Below are positions 34,933-45,559 of a stretch of DNA of 64,000 bases, piece after piece. Source of the stretch: Lepeophtheirus salmonis (Eukaryota; Arthropoda; Copepoda; Siphonostomatoida; Caligidae); NCBI RefSeq assembly GCF_016086655.4, contig NC_052131.2:9407940-9471939 (forward strand), written 5' to 3'. The notes beneath the pieces were generated by a model. It did no database searches and had not been told where the DNA came from. It was given only the letters and a program-made list of their open reading frames with translations. Positions within the stretch are counted from its first letter, which is position 1. Each line of letters begins with the position of its first letter. The position numbers and the translations under genes were made by a program.

Positions 34933-36139
34933 AAAGTGTCTTTCTAAAATTTAGAATAAATAGAGATGTAAGCAATAAAAATAACATTATTTGTTTGGCA
35001 TTTGTGTATTATTTTATTTAATATGACTGTGCTCAGCGGTAATCACTTTCTATATCCTGGCCCTGAAGCTCTTGCAGGCATTCTCCACATCTCCCTCCGA
35101 GATCATCGCCCACTCCTTCTTCATGGTTGCATATAGGCTGTCCACGCTATTGTGGTACTTTTAGCAGACCTCCTTATCCAACTTTCCCTACTAGAAAAAG
35201 TAATCTAACAGATTGCAATCGGAAGAGTTGGAGGGTCAGGTCTTGGGGAGCCAGAAATCATAAAAGTTGGTCCAGATGAACTCTTGGCCGATATTGGACG
35301 TGTGGTAGGGGCAGAGTCCTGTTGCCACACGTAGGTTTCAAGGACGTTTGCATGCGCCCATGGAACCACAACAGACCTCAAGCAATCCACATACATAGTA
35401 GAATTGATCTTTCCTTGCTTCTTGAAGAAGAATGGTGGCATTACCTTCCCTGTGCTTGTGATGACGCCCAAGACCATGTTAGAGATGGAGTTCTTGGACT
35501 TGTACACATAATAGACATTGTTCTTGGGCGAGGAGAGCCATCTATCATTTTGAGCGTACCTTGTGCGTTCCGTAAGGAATATTTCCTAACGTGAGAAAAT
35601 GATGGGTTGACCTAGCTTGGATGTCTTGAGCCTAGAGAGCAGAGTCTTGTAGTGGGCCAACCTGACCTCTTTCTGTGTCTCAGTCAACAGATGACGCACA
35701 GACAACTTGTAGGAGGCCATACCAAGCTCCCCCAATGCATTTTGGATGTTTTAGCGAGCCACACCCTTCCTCCTGGCCAGTGTTGTCTGATTAAAGGATG
35801 ATTCAGCGGTCATGGTCCTGTTCAGGCCTTCCAGAAATCTAGGAGTTACTTTAAGATCACTTCTGGCACAAAGTGGGGATCTTTCCTCCTTTTCCTCATT
35901 TTTGAACCTGGTGTAGATGTCGTAGGCAGTGCTCTTAGTGTATCGCGTGAGCTTGATGATTGCTACTGCTCCATTACCTACACGAGTGAGTTCAATTTTA
36001 GTGATCTTTTGGATTGCTCAATGACTTTAAGTGTTTATTTTGAAAAAAAAATAGAAAAATATTGAACACAAGATTGCAACTTCTTAATTGAGACACTCTG
36101 ATGTGAACTTAGTGCAAGGATACTAGTGTTATTATCTAC

Positions 36140-36172
36140 TGAATTTTGTCCGGATGTATCTAGGCAACACTA
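36140..36172 (-). repeat. Right terminal inverted repeat of the 34.9 kb element
   Basis: Reversed, it reads GTGTTGCC, GATACAT and GACAAAATTCA in the same order and spacing as the left end. The outermost two or three bases do not match cleanly, so the exact boundary is uncertain. Confidence 0.75.
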
Positions 36173-36179
36173 TCCATCT

Positions 36180-37202
36180 ATACAATGTACAACTCTCTTC
36201 ACCATTTTAAAAAAATATTTCAAATTAACATGTTAATTTGTCTATCAATATTATAAATAAAAATTTACTACTGCTGTTAAACGAATAATATATTTTTTTC
36301 AAACTATCCTACTTTTCTCGTCCCTAATTAATACATAAATATAATCATTGTAAAATTTAGCCATTTTGAGGGATTTATATTCCTAATACTTTGACTTAAT
36401 TTAAATATCTCTGTTTATCATTCGCATCAAATAGTATTACCCTTGTTGGACTAAAAGGTAAAATTTGGGATAAAAATTGAAGTAATTTTTGCTGGCTACG
36501 GAGTGGAAATTGTATTTATTTTCTACATCTCATAGTTAGTTGCAGCTAGTATAATGAAAAGTTATGACAACTAAGCTGTTCTCTTTCCTATCAGTCTTCA
36601 AATTGTCATTTTGACCACGTTGACTTTCTGTTTTATGTGTTTTTACACACCGCTAGATCCTATTTTTACCAACTCAACCCATTTTCAACAAATTTATTTA
36701 ATTATTATTTAGTGTAATGAAAGTAATGCATGCATCTGCATAAGTATAAAAAATGGATATGTCATAAGTGTCAGAGGCGATTATGGGATTTGTTGATAAA
36801 TAGATGCATGTCAGAGGCATCATTATATGCTTATATATATATGTACACGAAACCAAGCGTGGAATTGGTATAAATCATATTATTATTTTTATGTATTATA
36901 TAATGACGATAACACCACCTTTCTTCTTTTTATTTTTACTTGGTAAAAAGTTGAATAAATAAGAAAATAAATGAGCTTCATCATTCACAAGACGAAAAAA
37001 AAAATTTACACCTTTGAAGGAACATATTATGAAATATCATGTAATATGATATTATTTTTTCATACTCAGGATCTCTGTTATTGATGTGAATCCATTTAGA
37101 TTAATGTCAATAATGGAAGGGAGTATGTGAAAGAGTAAGACAAACGTTTGGCTTAAATGAATAAATATGTAACATTGGTACAGAAGATCAAATATATTTG
37201 TG
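36180..37202. other. AT-rich stretch, no gene seen
   Basis: No coding signal. A short phrase at about 36498-36512 (CTACGGAGTGG) also occurs near 31370, but similarity does not extend far. Confidence 0.5.
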
Positions 37203-37450
37203 GTTGTAAATCCTAATATTTTTAACGTGTAAGTTTTGGTGTTGTTAGAGACCTGAGAATTGATTTGTATTTTAGAGAGCTTTTATCATTATTCTTTCGT
37301 TTTTAAGAGAGAAGATCCAGGTATAAAGTGTACCCACAAGTATTCATAATACCAACAATTTGCTAAGGAGTTAGTGTGGTGAGTCCCTGTTAGACTCAGA
37401 GAAGAATTGAGGATCGAAAACGAAGTAAATCCTCCCGTTGTCCTTGCTAT
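37203..37450 (+). repeat. MITE family M1 copy, left part
   Basis: It begins GTTGTAAATCCTAA followed by TTTTTAACG, the left terminal repeat of the complete M1 element at 51585. The interior matches the decayed copy at 2510-2700 closely (AAGAGAGAA, ATAAAGTG, GTCC-TGTT-ACTCAGAGAA, GGATC blocks). The right terminal repeat is missing. No coding content. Confidence 0.6.
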
Positions 37451-37454
37451 AAAC

Positions 37455-38045
37455 AATTCACAACCAGATCAATTACACAATTTAGAAAAATGGACTAACT
37501 GTTGTATACTGATTTTTAGGGGGGGGTCTGTATCTTTTTAAAGGAAAGGTACAAAATGTGATCTTTCTATGACGATTTGAACCGATATTTAATCGATTTG
37601 TTACCGTGGACATGTTTTTTTTTTTTCGATTTCACTCAACGGACTAATTTTCTCCCCATATCTATTAAACGAGTTGTACAGAATATATATAATACTTTAA
37701 GCTTTAAATTATGTCATTGTATGAATGATCACAATTTTGAAACACTTAGCATCATCAAGAACTCATATATGATATTGGAAAACACAAAATGTGATTTGTT
37801 ACAGATCTAGACCAATTCTTACTGTAAGACACATCTTGATCAAAAAAATTTATGTGGCCAATCCATTCCAAATTAGTTGGGTCCAAAATAATTTATAGTG
37901 ATGTCTGATTGGTCTACCATTTCATGACTGAGTTCCAAAACCTGCACTAAATTTGCAGTTTTTACTTTTAAAAATCTCAGACTGAAGGTTGGTTCATTTA
38001 AAATCAACCTCATAACATAAATTTGACATTAAATTAATAAAATTA
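37455..38045. other. No gene recognised
   Basis: A 77-codon plus-strand frame at 37577-37810 has no recognisable domain. A G-run lies at about 37519. Confidence 0.4.
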
Positions 38046-38049
38046 CTGT

Positions 38050-38720
38050 TACTTCAAGCCACACGTTCACAACTTGGGGTTCATATGGTGTTATGTAGAC
38101 ATTAATTCGAAACTCGTTCAACATTGTCCCATACAAATTAATATAAAAGGGTTCAATTCCTGCCGGTCAAGAGGGCAAGAACTCAGCAGGACGTACATTA
38201 AATGGTTAGAACCAAGGAAATCGAGTATTCTCTATGCAGGGGTAACACAGAGCTCCATTTTGCTGCAAAATCCAAGGTCGGTATTCTGTGGATTCATAGA
38301 AATTGTTTAGTGTGCAGAACACAGATTTAGATCTTATCGTTGATCTATATGCTGTGTTTGAAGATGAATGCCAGCATAACGTGACCTTCACTACTAATAA
38401 CGGCAAGAACCAAAATTCGCCGTGGATACTCGGCATTCATGATCTAGGGAAGGTTATAAAGACTTTTTTCAAAGCATTTATTGTTACTCGAGTTATGGTT
38501 CTGGGTTTGAGATAAATTATGATCATGTGGGAAGAATGAAACAAGTTCTTTGACGGGAGCTATCTGTTTTATCCTTAGTTCGGTTGACTCTTTGGACGAT
38601 TTTGACACTTCCACATCCCAAAACTTCCGAAAAATTATCGTTGGTGTGTCCTCACTATCCTGTTAGACTCGTTTTCCTGAATTAAAGGATGATTTGAGTA
38701 GTACAGCCACCAGCTTTAGC
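38050..38720 (-). mobile_element. Tc1/mariner transposase relic, catalytic part
   Basis: The minus strand carries, across shifting frames, VLAVISSEGHVMLAF near 38400 and WILQQNGALCY near 38275 (position of the second catalytic Asp, here Asn). NVRPAEFLPS and the expected SPDLNP site near 38165 follow, then FVWDNVERVSN near 38130 and a CLHNT segment that is typical just after the third Asp. The upstream part, 38450-38720, contains decayed pieces that may be the linker and helix-turn-helix. Stops, frameshifts and the Asn substitution mark a dead copy. Terminal repeats were not identified. Confidence 0.6.
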
Positions 38721-38724
38721 CACA

Positions 38725-40640
38725 AACGCGTTGTCAGTTTTACCATTTAAATTACTCAAAAGGATACTATGTTTATATTTATGATTAAGAGAAGACGGTG
38801 AATGTTATCGAAAGGAATCATAACGAACAACTGACGTGGTAGAGTGAAATTCCTAATGGATTTACTCTCCATTATTATGTGCTTGTATCAAAACCAGTTT
38901 GTAGAGGGGTAATGGGTAGAGAAATTTACGAACATTTTTTTAAACTACCCATTAAATTGTATATTTTCCAAAACTGTTTGTCAAATGAAAATGATCTTGG
39001 GAGACATGGAGAGTACATGAATTGGTCATAATCGAAATCAGAATTAGTATTTATTCTCCCTTAACTATAAAAATATCGAATCTTTTGTTACTTTCCTGTG
39101 ATCTTTATCCACCTTAGAAACTGAAATATCCTCTATTAAAATCTTCTACGGTATACATATATGTACAAAATTTAATATTCCTTTCTCTAATTACTATGTT
39201 AGATTATGAACTAACAGTTATAAAATATTAGGGTAAAAAGTATCCAATTGGTCGACTAATGTTAAAGAAATTTAGTTTTATTTTGCTAAAATATCTATTA
39301 TCAAGATGGAATGTTTGAACACTCCCAAGGAAGCATTTTTTATTCATTTAAAGGTGTGTATCAGTTTTGTCAGAGCTTTTAAATAATTTTATTTTACATA
39401 TTGACATAATTTACAAACAATTACCGAGACACACATTCAAGTTTGGTTTAAGAGAGACCCCTTTCCCCAGGCATCACACTTGCCTGAGGTCCCGCACTGA
39501 ATATAATTTCGTAAAAGTTTCAACTTTTAAACTATAAGAAACTTGTACTAATTTATTTTCTAAAGAGAAAGTCATTCATAATTATTAGAAGATAATTCTG
39601 AAAAAATCAATTTTTACATAAGAAAATGGCTCCTCTCTTCGTTGAGGTACTGATCTCTATAGAACCATCCCTACTAACACCATTTATTACGACATAAATT
39701 ATAAGAAATGCTAATATAATTGTTGTACCCTCACAAATTAACGTCCCTAAAGAAAAATATTTATATCACACTAGTAATTTTTCTTTATTTCCGTAGTACC
39801 AAATATATTGCGTCTATGGATTTAATTATAATAAAGGAATAATTTAATACTCAAATGGGACTCGAGTTTCGTATTTTTAAACATCCCAAATTATCCATAA
39901 TATGTTAGAAATTTTTATTTTTTTATAATGATCTTAAGTCTTTTATTAGTATACGATCTTGGTTTCATCTGCATATAATAAATGTAATAATTAAAATAGC
40001 TGTAAATCCTAAGCATTTTGTTTTTGTTGTAGTTGGGATCCTGAACAATGCTTTTTACAGCTTTTAATAAAACATGATGAAAGCTATGCTGGTTCTATGA
40101 CTCTATTTATGAATGTATCTAAGAAACTGTGTTTATTTGAATTCATCAATTATCTATGTAGCATGATGGTCTATTTTCTAACGAAGATATAGTTTCTGAT
40201 AGTTTAGCTGCTAGTATCTATTACTTTTTTTTACCAAAAAGCTTGTAATATAATTTAAAAATATGGAATTGTTCTTTGTTCGCAATGGGAAAGTTGGAAT
40301 TTGTTCTATTTATTTCATATACAATAGGAACGTGTATCAATATAAAAACAATATTGAAAATCAAATCAAAAACAATTTCCCAAATCAATTGAGTTGAAAT
40401 ACACAGATATGTTAGTTATGTTATATAAAAGTTTATATATTTGGCCAAAATCAATACCAGGATAGAGCAGTTGGATAATTTATTTTGAACAAAGTTTCTA
40501 TGGGTAATTATTAGTGGCATAGCATTTATGTAATTACTTTAATAATGAAGACCCTTTATTAAAAACTGACACAAGGAACTAAGTAATTAGAACCTCTATT
40601 TGTCTTATCAATAAAGCTGTGAGGTCAGCCCATACAAAGA
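38725..40640. other. AT-rich stretch, no gene seen
   Basis: No coding sequence can be supported. A segment at about 40002-40018 (GCTGTAAATCCTAAGC) resembles the M1 terminal repeat but stands alone. Confidence 0.45.
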
Positions 40641-40644
40641 TTAA

Positions 40645-40750
40645 AACCTGTATGTATATGATATTAGAATGTACTTTGTATAGAATATATTTGTATCAGT
40701 ATAAATAGACTCGTCTATCAGTAGAAACGTCAGAAGTTAGTAACTCAACA
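40645..40750 (+). repeat. 5' LTR (3' portion certain)
   Basis: The last 80 bases match 43442-43521: GAATATA.TTGTAT.AGTAT, then TATCAGTA.AAACGTC, ending GTAACTCAACA. The 5' boundary is uncertain because similarity fades above 40665. It is followed by TAGCGAAGGCGAC, probably a decayed primer-binding site. Confidence 0.75.
40700..40708 (+). promoter_or_regulatory. TATA-like box in the 5' LTR
   Basis: TATAAATAG lies 42 bases before the LTR end, a plausible core promoter for retrotransposon transcription. The matching position in the 3' LTR reads TATCAATAG, so that copy has lost it. Confidence 0.5.
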
Positions 40751-40779
40751 TAGCGAAGGCGACAATTAATGTCCCTAAT

Positions 40780-41660
40780 CCACAAATTAAGGCGAATGTA
40801 ACTCGTCAAATTACAGTATTTAAGAGCTTTATTGGAGGAGTGGAATCCTTGACATTGGAGGAAAGAACCGACGATGTGATTGAGAAATTTCAATTTATCA
40901 TGTCCATAGTAGAGGACACCTTACAACGAGATTCAACTTTGATTTGGAATGGGCAAAAGAGGAGATTATTATTGAAGAGGTCACTGAAACAGTCGAGAAG
41001 TTGAGAATATTGACCCTAAATATCTCCAAAAATTCTATAAATCTAAAAGATCGGAGGATATTTAGATGAAATAAACAAAAAAAAATATTCAAGAAATTCC
41101 CCTCCTAACGCGACGGTATGGCTTCTTTCAATGTTATCAAAAGTAGTTCTCAGACTAGCATCCCCGTCTTAGAATACAGGGATAAGAAGCAGTGCTCAGC
41201 AGTATAGATGAAGACTATTTATGCACCCTATGCGTGTTTACGGGTACAAATAATAGATGTCTACGTGAAGAATTTCTCCGTCAAAGTGAGCCAAAAACGT
41301 GAGAAACTTATCCAGATAGCTATGGTATGGGAGTCGGGTTCTACTCCTGATGAAAAAATAAAAGATGAAAAACTAGCAGATGTTGTAGCTCTGTATACTT
41401 ACAAAAATTGACAACGCTACAAAAAAATCAGACTACAAATAAGAAGCTTCATCTTCCACATGAACTTAAACAGAAATACTATAGATTTGCCGAATCAACT
41501 ACATTACACCGACCTTTTGAGGGTTCTACTAAAAAGGAGACGTCTAAGAAATGCAAAAAGAAGGGCCATTTAGAGAAAATAGGCTTACATGATGCTAAAT
41601 CTTCAGTACAGAACTAAGTACAAGCCAATCAAAACGTCTATGATCCGAGTGAAAACTTTA
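40780..41660 (+). pseudogene. gag remnant of the gypsy element
   Basis: A plus-strand frame from about 40793 reads NVTRQITVFKSFIGGVESL, then LEERTDDVIEKFQFIMSIV, which fits the capsid part of a gypsy Gag (a pattern of F, then EE..D..IEKF). Frameshifts follow. An open segment at 41208-41411 and another at 41408-41617 are Lys-rich and could be the end of Gag. No CCHC knuckle was recognisable. Function if intact would be particle assembly around the RNA; this copy is broken. Confidence 0.5.
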
Positions 41661-41724
41661 TCCTTCGATTACATCACTCCACAGCTCTAAGCTGAAGTTT
41701 ATCCAAGGTAAGGCCAGCCTTTTA

Positions 41725-41900
41725 CCATGAAAGCTCTGGCTGATACAGGAGCTCCTGATCATAAATTTCACACGACTTGTTATTGAAGTATAACATCGAA
41801 ATAGACTCACTATCACAGTAGCGAACAATTCAAGGTTGAGATGCATGGGCGCCGTCTGTCTTCGTATCCAAATTTGAGAAACCTCCGAAATAGACATCAC
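41725..41900 (+). pseudogene. Retroviral-type aspartic protease remnant
   Basis: KALADTGAPDHKF at 41730-41768 contains the DTGA catalytic motif (GAT ACA GGA GCT at 41742-41753) of LTR-retrotransposon proteases. Similarity ends in stops after about 20 residues. Confidence 0.6.
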
Positions 41901-42239
41901 GGCATAGGTTACCCCACATCTGCAAGATAAATTAATTGTTTCATGTTATGGTCTACAAAAACTGAGGATTATAGCTGAATTTTTTCATCAAGTCCTTCTA
42001 GTCTCTCCAAATGAATCAATCACCCTTAAGACAATATCGACGACGGTGGATACATATCTCAAAAATATAAAAGGGAAGTACAAAGCATTTAAATTTGATT
42101 GGATTCTGTTTTTCAATCTTCAAAAAAATTTAAAAGAACGAAGGAGTATGTAGATATTCGGCTGATGAACATTATCACAGGACAAAACATTCTGAGATCC
42201 GTCTGAAAAAGAATTATTATTCATCTCTTCTCATCTCCA

Positions 42240-42840
42240 ATAGAACTCTCATTTTTTATTCCATCATTATCCAAATACTTCGTTGTATTGGATGTGACTA
42301 TGGGGCATTGGCAGGTTGAACTCGATGATATGTCTTGTAACCTGATCACATTTTTGATATTGTAGAGCTCGAATGGGACTGAACGCTTCCGGGGATGAAT
42401 TTTGTTTGAGAGGCCACAGAGCATTAGGAGGTTTGAAAAGAGGTAAGAGAATCGTCGATGACATCCCTATATTCGCTTCGAACCCTGAATAACTTATAAA
42501 TTGAGTTAAATTAGTTGTTGTGCGATGTAAGAAGAATAATATCTCATTTTCAAAACCAAAAATTTAAATAGGTGAATATGTGAAGTCATGGGATATATTG
42601 TTTCATTCAACGGCATATAACTGACCCATAAAAAGTCGCAGCCATCTCCTAATTTCCTTCCCCCCAGTAATTTCACTGATCTCAGATCAATTTATTGGCC
42701 TAGCTAATCGATAAAGTCAATTCCTTTCAGATCAAGCACACGTTACATAACCGCTTCGCCCCCTACAAAAGAAAAATATTAATTTTGAGTGGCTATATGA
42801 ACACGAAAATACAATTGAGAAAGTAAAACAGATTTGAAGA
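42240..42840 (+). pseudogene. Reverse transcriptase remnant of the gypsy element
   Basis: The YFVVLDVTMGHWQVELD block at about 42277-42330 holds the first catalytic Asp and the GHWQ.ELD motif of gypsy RT. A shifted frame gives the VDD catalytic pair in RIVDDIPIFASNPE at 42448-42489. Next come VKSWDILFHSTAYN (usually G-YIVS-TGI), SFPPSNFTDLRSIYW near 42655-42700, and FEWLYEHENTIEKVK at 42791-42835, which is the entry to RNase H. Multiple stops. Family usage is conversion of element RNA to DNA; no active enzyme is possible here. Confidence 0.75.
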
Positions 42841-43420
42841 GGTTTGAAGATTGGAGGCTTCCAATGCATATTTGAACGGACGATAGACCACAATCACGGA
42901 CGGAATTCGGATACTTTTACAAAGATTAAGGCATTAAACATGATCTCACATCTCCATACTCACCCCAATCCAACGGACATGCAGAAGTTGTTGTCTAATC
43001 CATGAAGATGATCCTCAAAAAATCTAATGGCAGGACTTAATTTCGTTCATAACTACTGGAATGGATAAATACACCCAGATTTGACAGACTCTGTCCAGCA
43101 CAAAGGGTATTTGGCTACACACAAAGAACTGGGGTACCAGGTTTGCCCGTTGTCTACCCTAGCCTTTCGCCTTACAACTTTGAGAGGGCGAAGGGGGTAG
43201 AAGAGAGAGAAATACCTCTAAACCAAAAAACATTAGGATCGCACCTTTACAAATTGAAACCATCTCATTCTTGAAGATCACATTAGAATCAAGAATACTA
43301 CGATAAAGATTTGGGACACACGTGGAGTAATTACAAACACTAGGAAAGATGGAAAACTCTACTTTGTTGACATAAAAGGAAAGAAAATTATACGTAATAG
43401 GCGGTTCCTAAAAACGTATC
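42840..43420 (+). pseudogene. Integrase C-terminal remnant of the gypsy element
   Basis: Following an abrupt jump from the RNase H entry, the plus strand gives TDDRPQSRTEFGYF (second catalytic Asp region) and HDLTSPYSPQSNGHAEVVV (the SPYxPQSNG motif and final Glu region, about 42945-42990). It continues into PRFDRLCPAQRVFGYTQR and a C-terminal segment ending near 43415, with several stops. The zinc-binding HHCC and first Asp are deleted. Confidence 0.8.
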
Positions 43421-43521
43421 AACATATATAATATTATAATTTACCTCTTTATTGAATATACTTGTATTAGTATCAATAGAAATGTTTATCAGTATAAACG
43501 TCGTAATTTGGTAACTCAACA
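43415..43521 (+). repeat. 3' LTR
   Basis: It follows the end of the integrase frame and matches the 5' LTR over at least 80 bases. It ends in GTAACTCAACA at 43521. The LTR pair differs at roughly a fifth of positions, which suggests an old insertion. Confidence 0.7.
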
Positions 43522-43524
43522 AAG

Positions 43525-43850
43525 ACTTAATATGATCTCTCAAATAGAGTTTACCTTTATATCACTTATTCAAAACATAGATAATGTTTAGTCCAAGTTG
43601 TAAAATAACCGTATAAGGGTGATATCATAAACATATTTTGATCTAAGAAGTAAAAATACAAGCGTTTGCATATAGCATCAAATTTTTATACAGGGTGCAA
43701 TATATATAAGAACTCCCTAGTGTAAATCATAAGAACATTATTGATATGAAAAATAATAATGTAGTCGTCCTTATGATATATTACAGGCGTGTGCACTGCA
43801 AGTATAATAAGAGAACCGAATCTACTTGGTTTAGTTACTGTTCCCTTATA
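43525..43850. other. No gene seen
   Basis: AT-rich DNA. TACAGGGTGCAATATA at 43690 looks like a Tc1-type terminus, but I found no partner. Confidence 0.35.
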
Positions 43851-43851
43851 C

Positions 43852-44090
43852 CAGATGTCGGCAACCTATGGCACGCGTGCCACTCCTAGTGTGCGGAGGC
43901 ATTTCCACTGGCACGCACAAAAAGAACATATTCCCGTAGTTTGTGAGTATTTTTTACCATTATTGTTAATAAGGGCACACTCATTGATTAGAAATGTTGA
44001 AATTGGCACTCCATGTCTCAATGGTTGGTACCCTTACCTTATACCTACATTCATAATTTATGACCGTTTCAGCATATGTTAAGATTTGAA
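43852..44090 (+). mobile_element. hAT-like transposon end
   Basis: From 43852 the sequence reads CAGATGTCGGCAACC, then TATGGCACGCGTGCCAC and, further in, GGCACGCACA. The GTCGGCAACC-TATGGCACGCGTGCC pattern is a widespread hAT (Charlie-like) terminal sequence in animals. A plus-strand frame at 43789-44082 runs across it but is only the translation of this terminal region. The other terminus and an 8-base target duplication were not located, so this is probably one end of a broken copy. Confidence 0.5.
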
Positions 44091-44094
44091 ATAA

Positions 44095-45480
44095 ATATCA
44101 AACATGTTAAAATGGATTTTGTTTTGTTATTATTAGTGAGCGCTCTAAACACTAAAGTATTTGAATCATCCCAACAATTCTTTTTTATCAAGCCCTTATT
44201 ATTATTCTTTCATTCTTGAGCAGATAACACATATCAATTGATATAAATATTGAGTAGTTAGGTGGGAGTGTGTTTATAAAAACATAACTTAACACTAAGG
44301 ATTTTTTGGGTAGTTATCTTTTATATTATCAAAACAAAATTTGTGTTTGAAATTTTGATGTCCCGTTAGGTCTAAATTTTAAGAACGGGACACAATCAGA
44401 TGCAACCCCGTTACAACGAACAGTTTTTGATAAATAGCATCATCAATAGTTGTGTTATTATGATCTATCTTTTACCAATTTAATTAGTTTAACTTAAACT
44501 CAAATAAAGTTTATACTTAGTAAAGGATCGCAATTTATTAACTATAATATTAGTGAAAATGATGCATTGTAGAGGGCACTTTAAAATTTGGAACCTGTAT
44601 AAAGTACAGATAACATGAACGATTTCATATCTCATATTAGGTACTGATACAACTACCCTAGTAATATCCCTAATCCCTACAAGTATATTTTTCCCCCCAA
44701 AAAATGAAAGCTCAATAAATAACTTTTTCATGTATTTTATATCAATTTAGTGAGTTAAACAGGTGTTGTAATAAATTATCAATACGAATCAAAGTCTCTG
44801 AGGAGGAAACATAACATGCATTCATATATTTACTTACTTGAGCCTCCCTCTAGATGATCCTTATTTTATGTTTATGTATGAATATAATCGTATATTTGAG
44901 AATACAAATTCTCAACATTTTGAATAGATATTGATGTTCCAATCAATTTGAAAATTGAACCAGAAAAATAAGAACCGTGTGCACTATCTCTTATCCCTCT
45001 ATAAAGTACAAACGTACACAATATATTTTTTATTTTAAGAACAAAAAGGAACAGAGAGGAGATTAGATCTCCCATGGGATATGACTACCGATACAATATA
45101 CAGATTATTTCTTATTTGCCAGGTATTTTAATGTATATAATGTTGTTACTTTATAACTAAAAATAAATAGATGATGCAAAGGTGTGATACATTGGACTGT
45201 GTAATATCTGTGTTTATATATTATAATTTACTTTTGAGTAAAGGTGTATTTTGATGACAATAATATTAATGGACGAGGAATTTAGAAATGAGTAGATAGT
45301 ATTTTATGATATTACAAATGTAAAACAATACAATTTTTTTTTTTAAGTATAACTAGGGATTTTTTAGCAAAATTACATTTTTTTATTCAAAATATTTTTT
45401 CAAACTGTATATTTTTATAATAAAATATGGACTTCGTTCCTAGATATTTGAAAACGGGAAATACATCATATATACGTGAA
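44095..45480. other. AT-rich stretch, no gene recognised
   Basis: Apart from the hairpin at 44359-44392, nothing stands out. Minus-strand frames at 44489-44731 and 44872-45075 have no recognisable domain. Confidence 0.4.
44359..44392. repeat. 9-bp perfect inverted repeat
   Basis: TGTCCCGTT at 44359-44367 is matched by AACGGGACA at 44384-44392, with a 16-base loop. The GC-rich arms contrast with the AT-rich surroundings. No role can be assigned. Confidence 0.7.
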
Positions 45481-45559
45481 GTGAAAACTACTTATACTCT
45501 AAGACGGGCACTAGGAGTGGGATGATAAGGTGGCAGTGTAGAAAAGTATAAGTGTAAGA

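Larger units (their letters stand above)
34900..36172 (-). mobile_element. Full-length decayed Tc1/mariner element
   Basis: Both termini are present: 34900-34932 and the reverse of 36140-36172 share GTTGC, GATA.AT, GACAAA and TTCA blocks at matching spacing. TA precedes the left end. The 1.27 kb length is normal for the superfamily. On the minus strand a DNA-binding region (AIIKLTRYTKSTAYDIYTRF) begins near 35980, followed by a second helix-turn-helix region with one stop. The core starts at about 35595 (PIIFS, where the FSDEK motif is replaced by Arg and a stop). An uninterrupted frame runs 35507-35310 (NMVLGVITSTGKVMPP, then VWQQDSAP with the second Asp). A frameshift follows, then SSDCNLLDYFF with the third Asp (about 35220) and a C-terminal helix ending near 35050. 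Loss of the first Asp, stops and shifts make it dead. Confidence 0.85.
40645..43521 (+). mobile_element. Ty3/gypsy LTR retrotransposon, deleted and decayed
   Basis: Two direct repeats about 2.8 kb apart end in the same GTAACTCAACA and align over at least 80 bases (40671-40750 with 43442-43521); these are LTR 3' portions. The region between encodes, in order on the plus strand, gag, aspartic protease, reverse transcriptase with thumb, the very start of RNase H, and integrase. Most of RNase H and the first half of integrase are missing after about 42840, so the element is far shorter than a usual 5 kb copy. There are many stops and frameshifts. The domain order with integrase after RT, and the TDLRS motif, indicate Ty3/gypsy rather than Copia. 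Confidence 0.85.

Noticed and set aside
38145..38175. A tRNA-like T-arm (GGGTTCAATTCC) at about 38148
   Set aside because: No acceptor, D or anticodon arms surround it. On the minus strand the same bases encode the SPDLNP-equivalent region of a transposase relic.
40696..41092. Minus-strand frames at 40696-40893 and 40898-41092
   Set aside because: They are antisense to the gypsy gag remnant, whose plus-strand frame shows the recognisable motifs.
43690..43715. TACAGGGTGCAATATA as a transposon terminus
   Set aside because: No inverted partner or internal coding sequence was found within a plausible distance.
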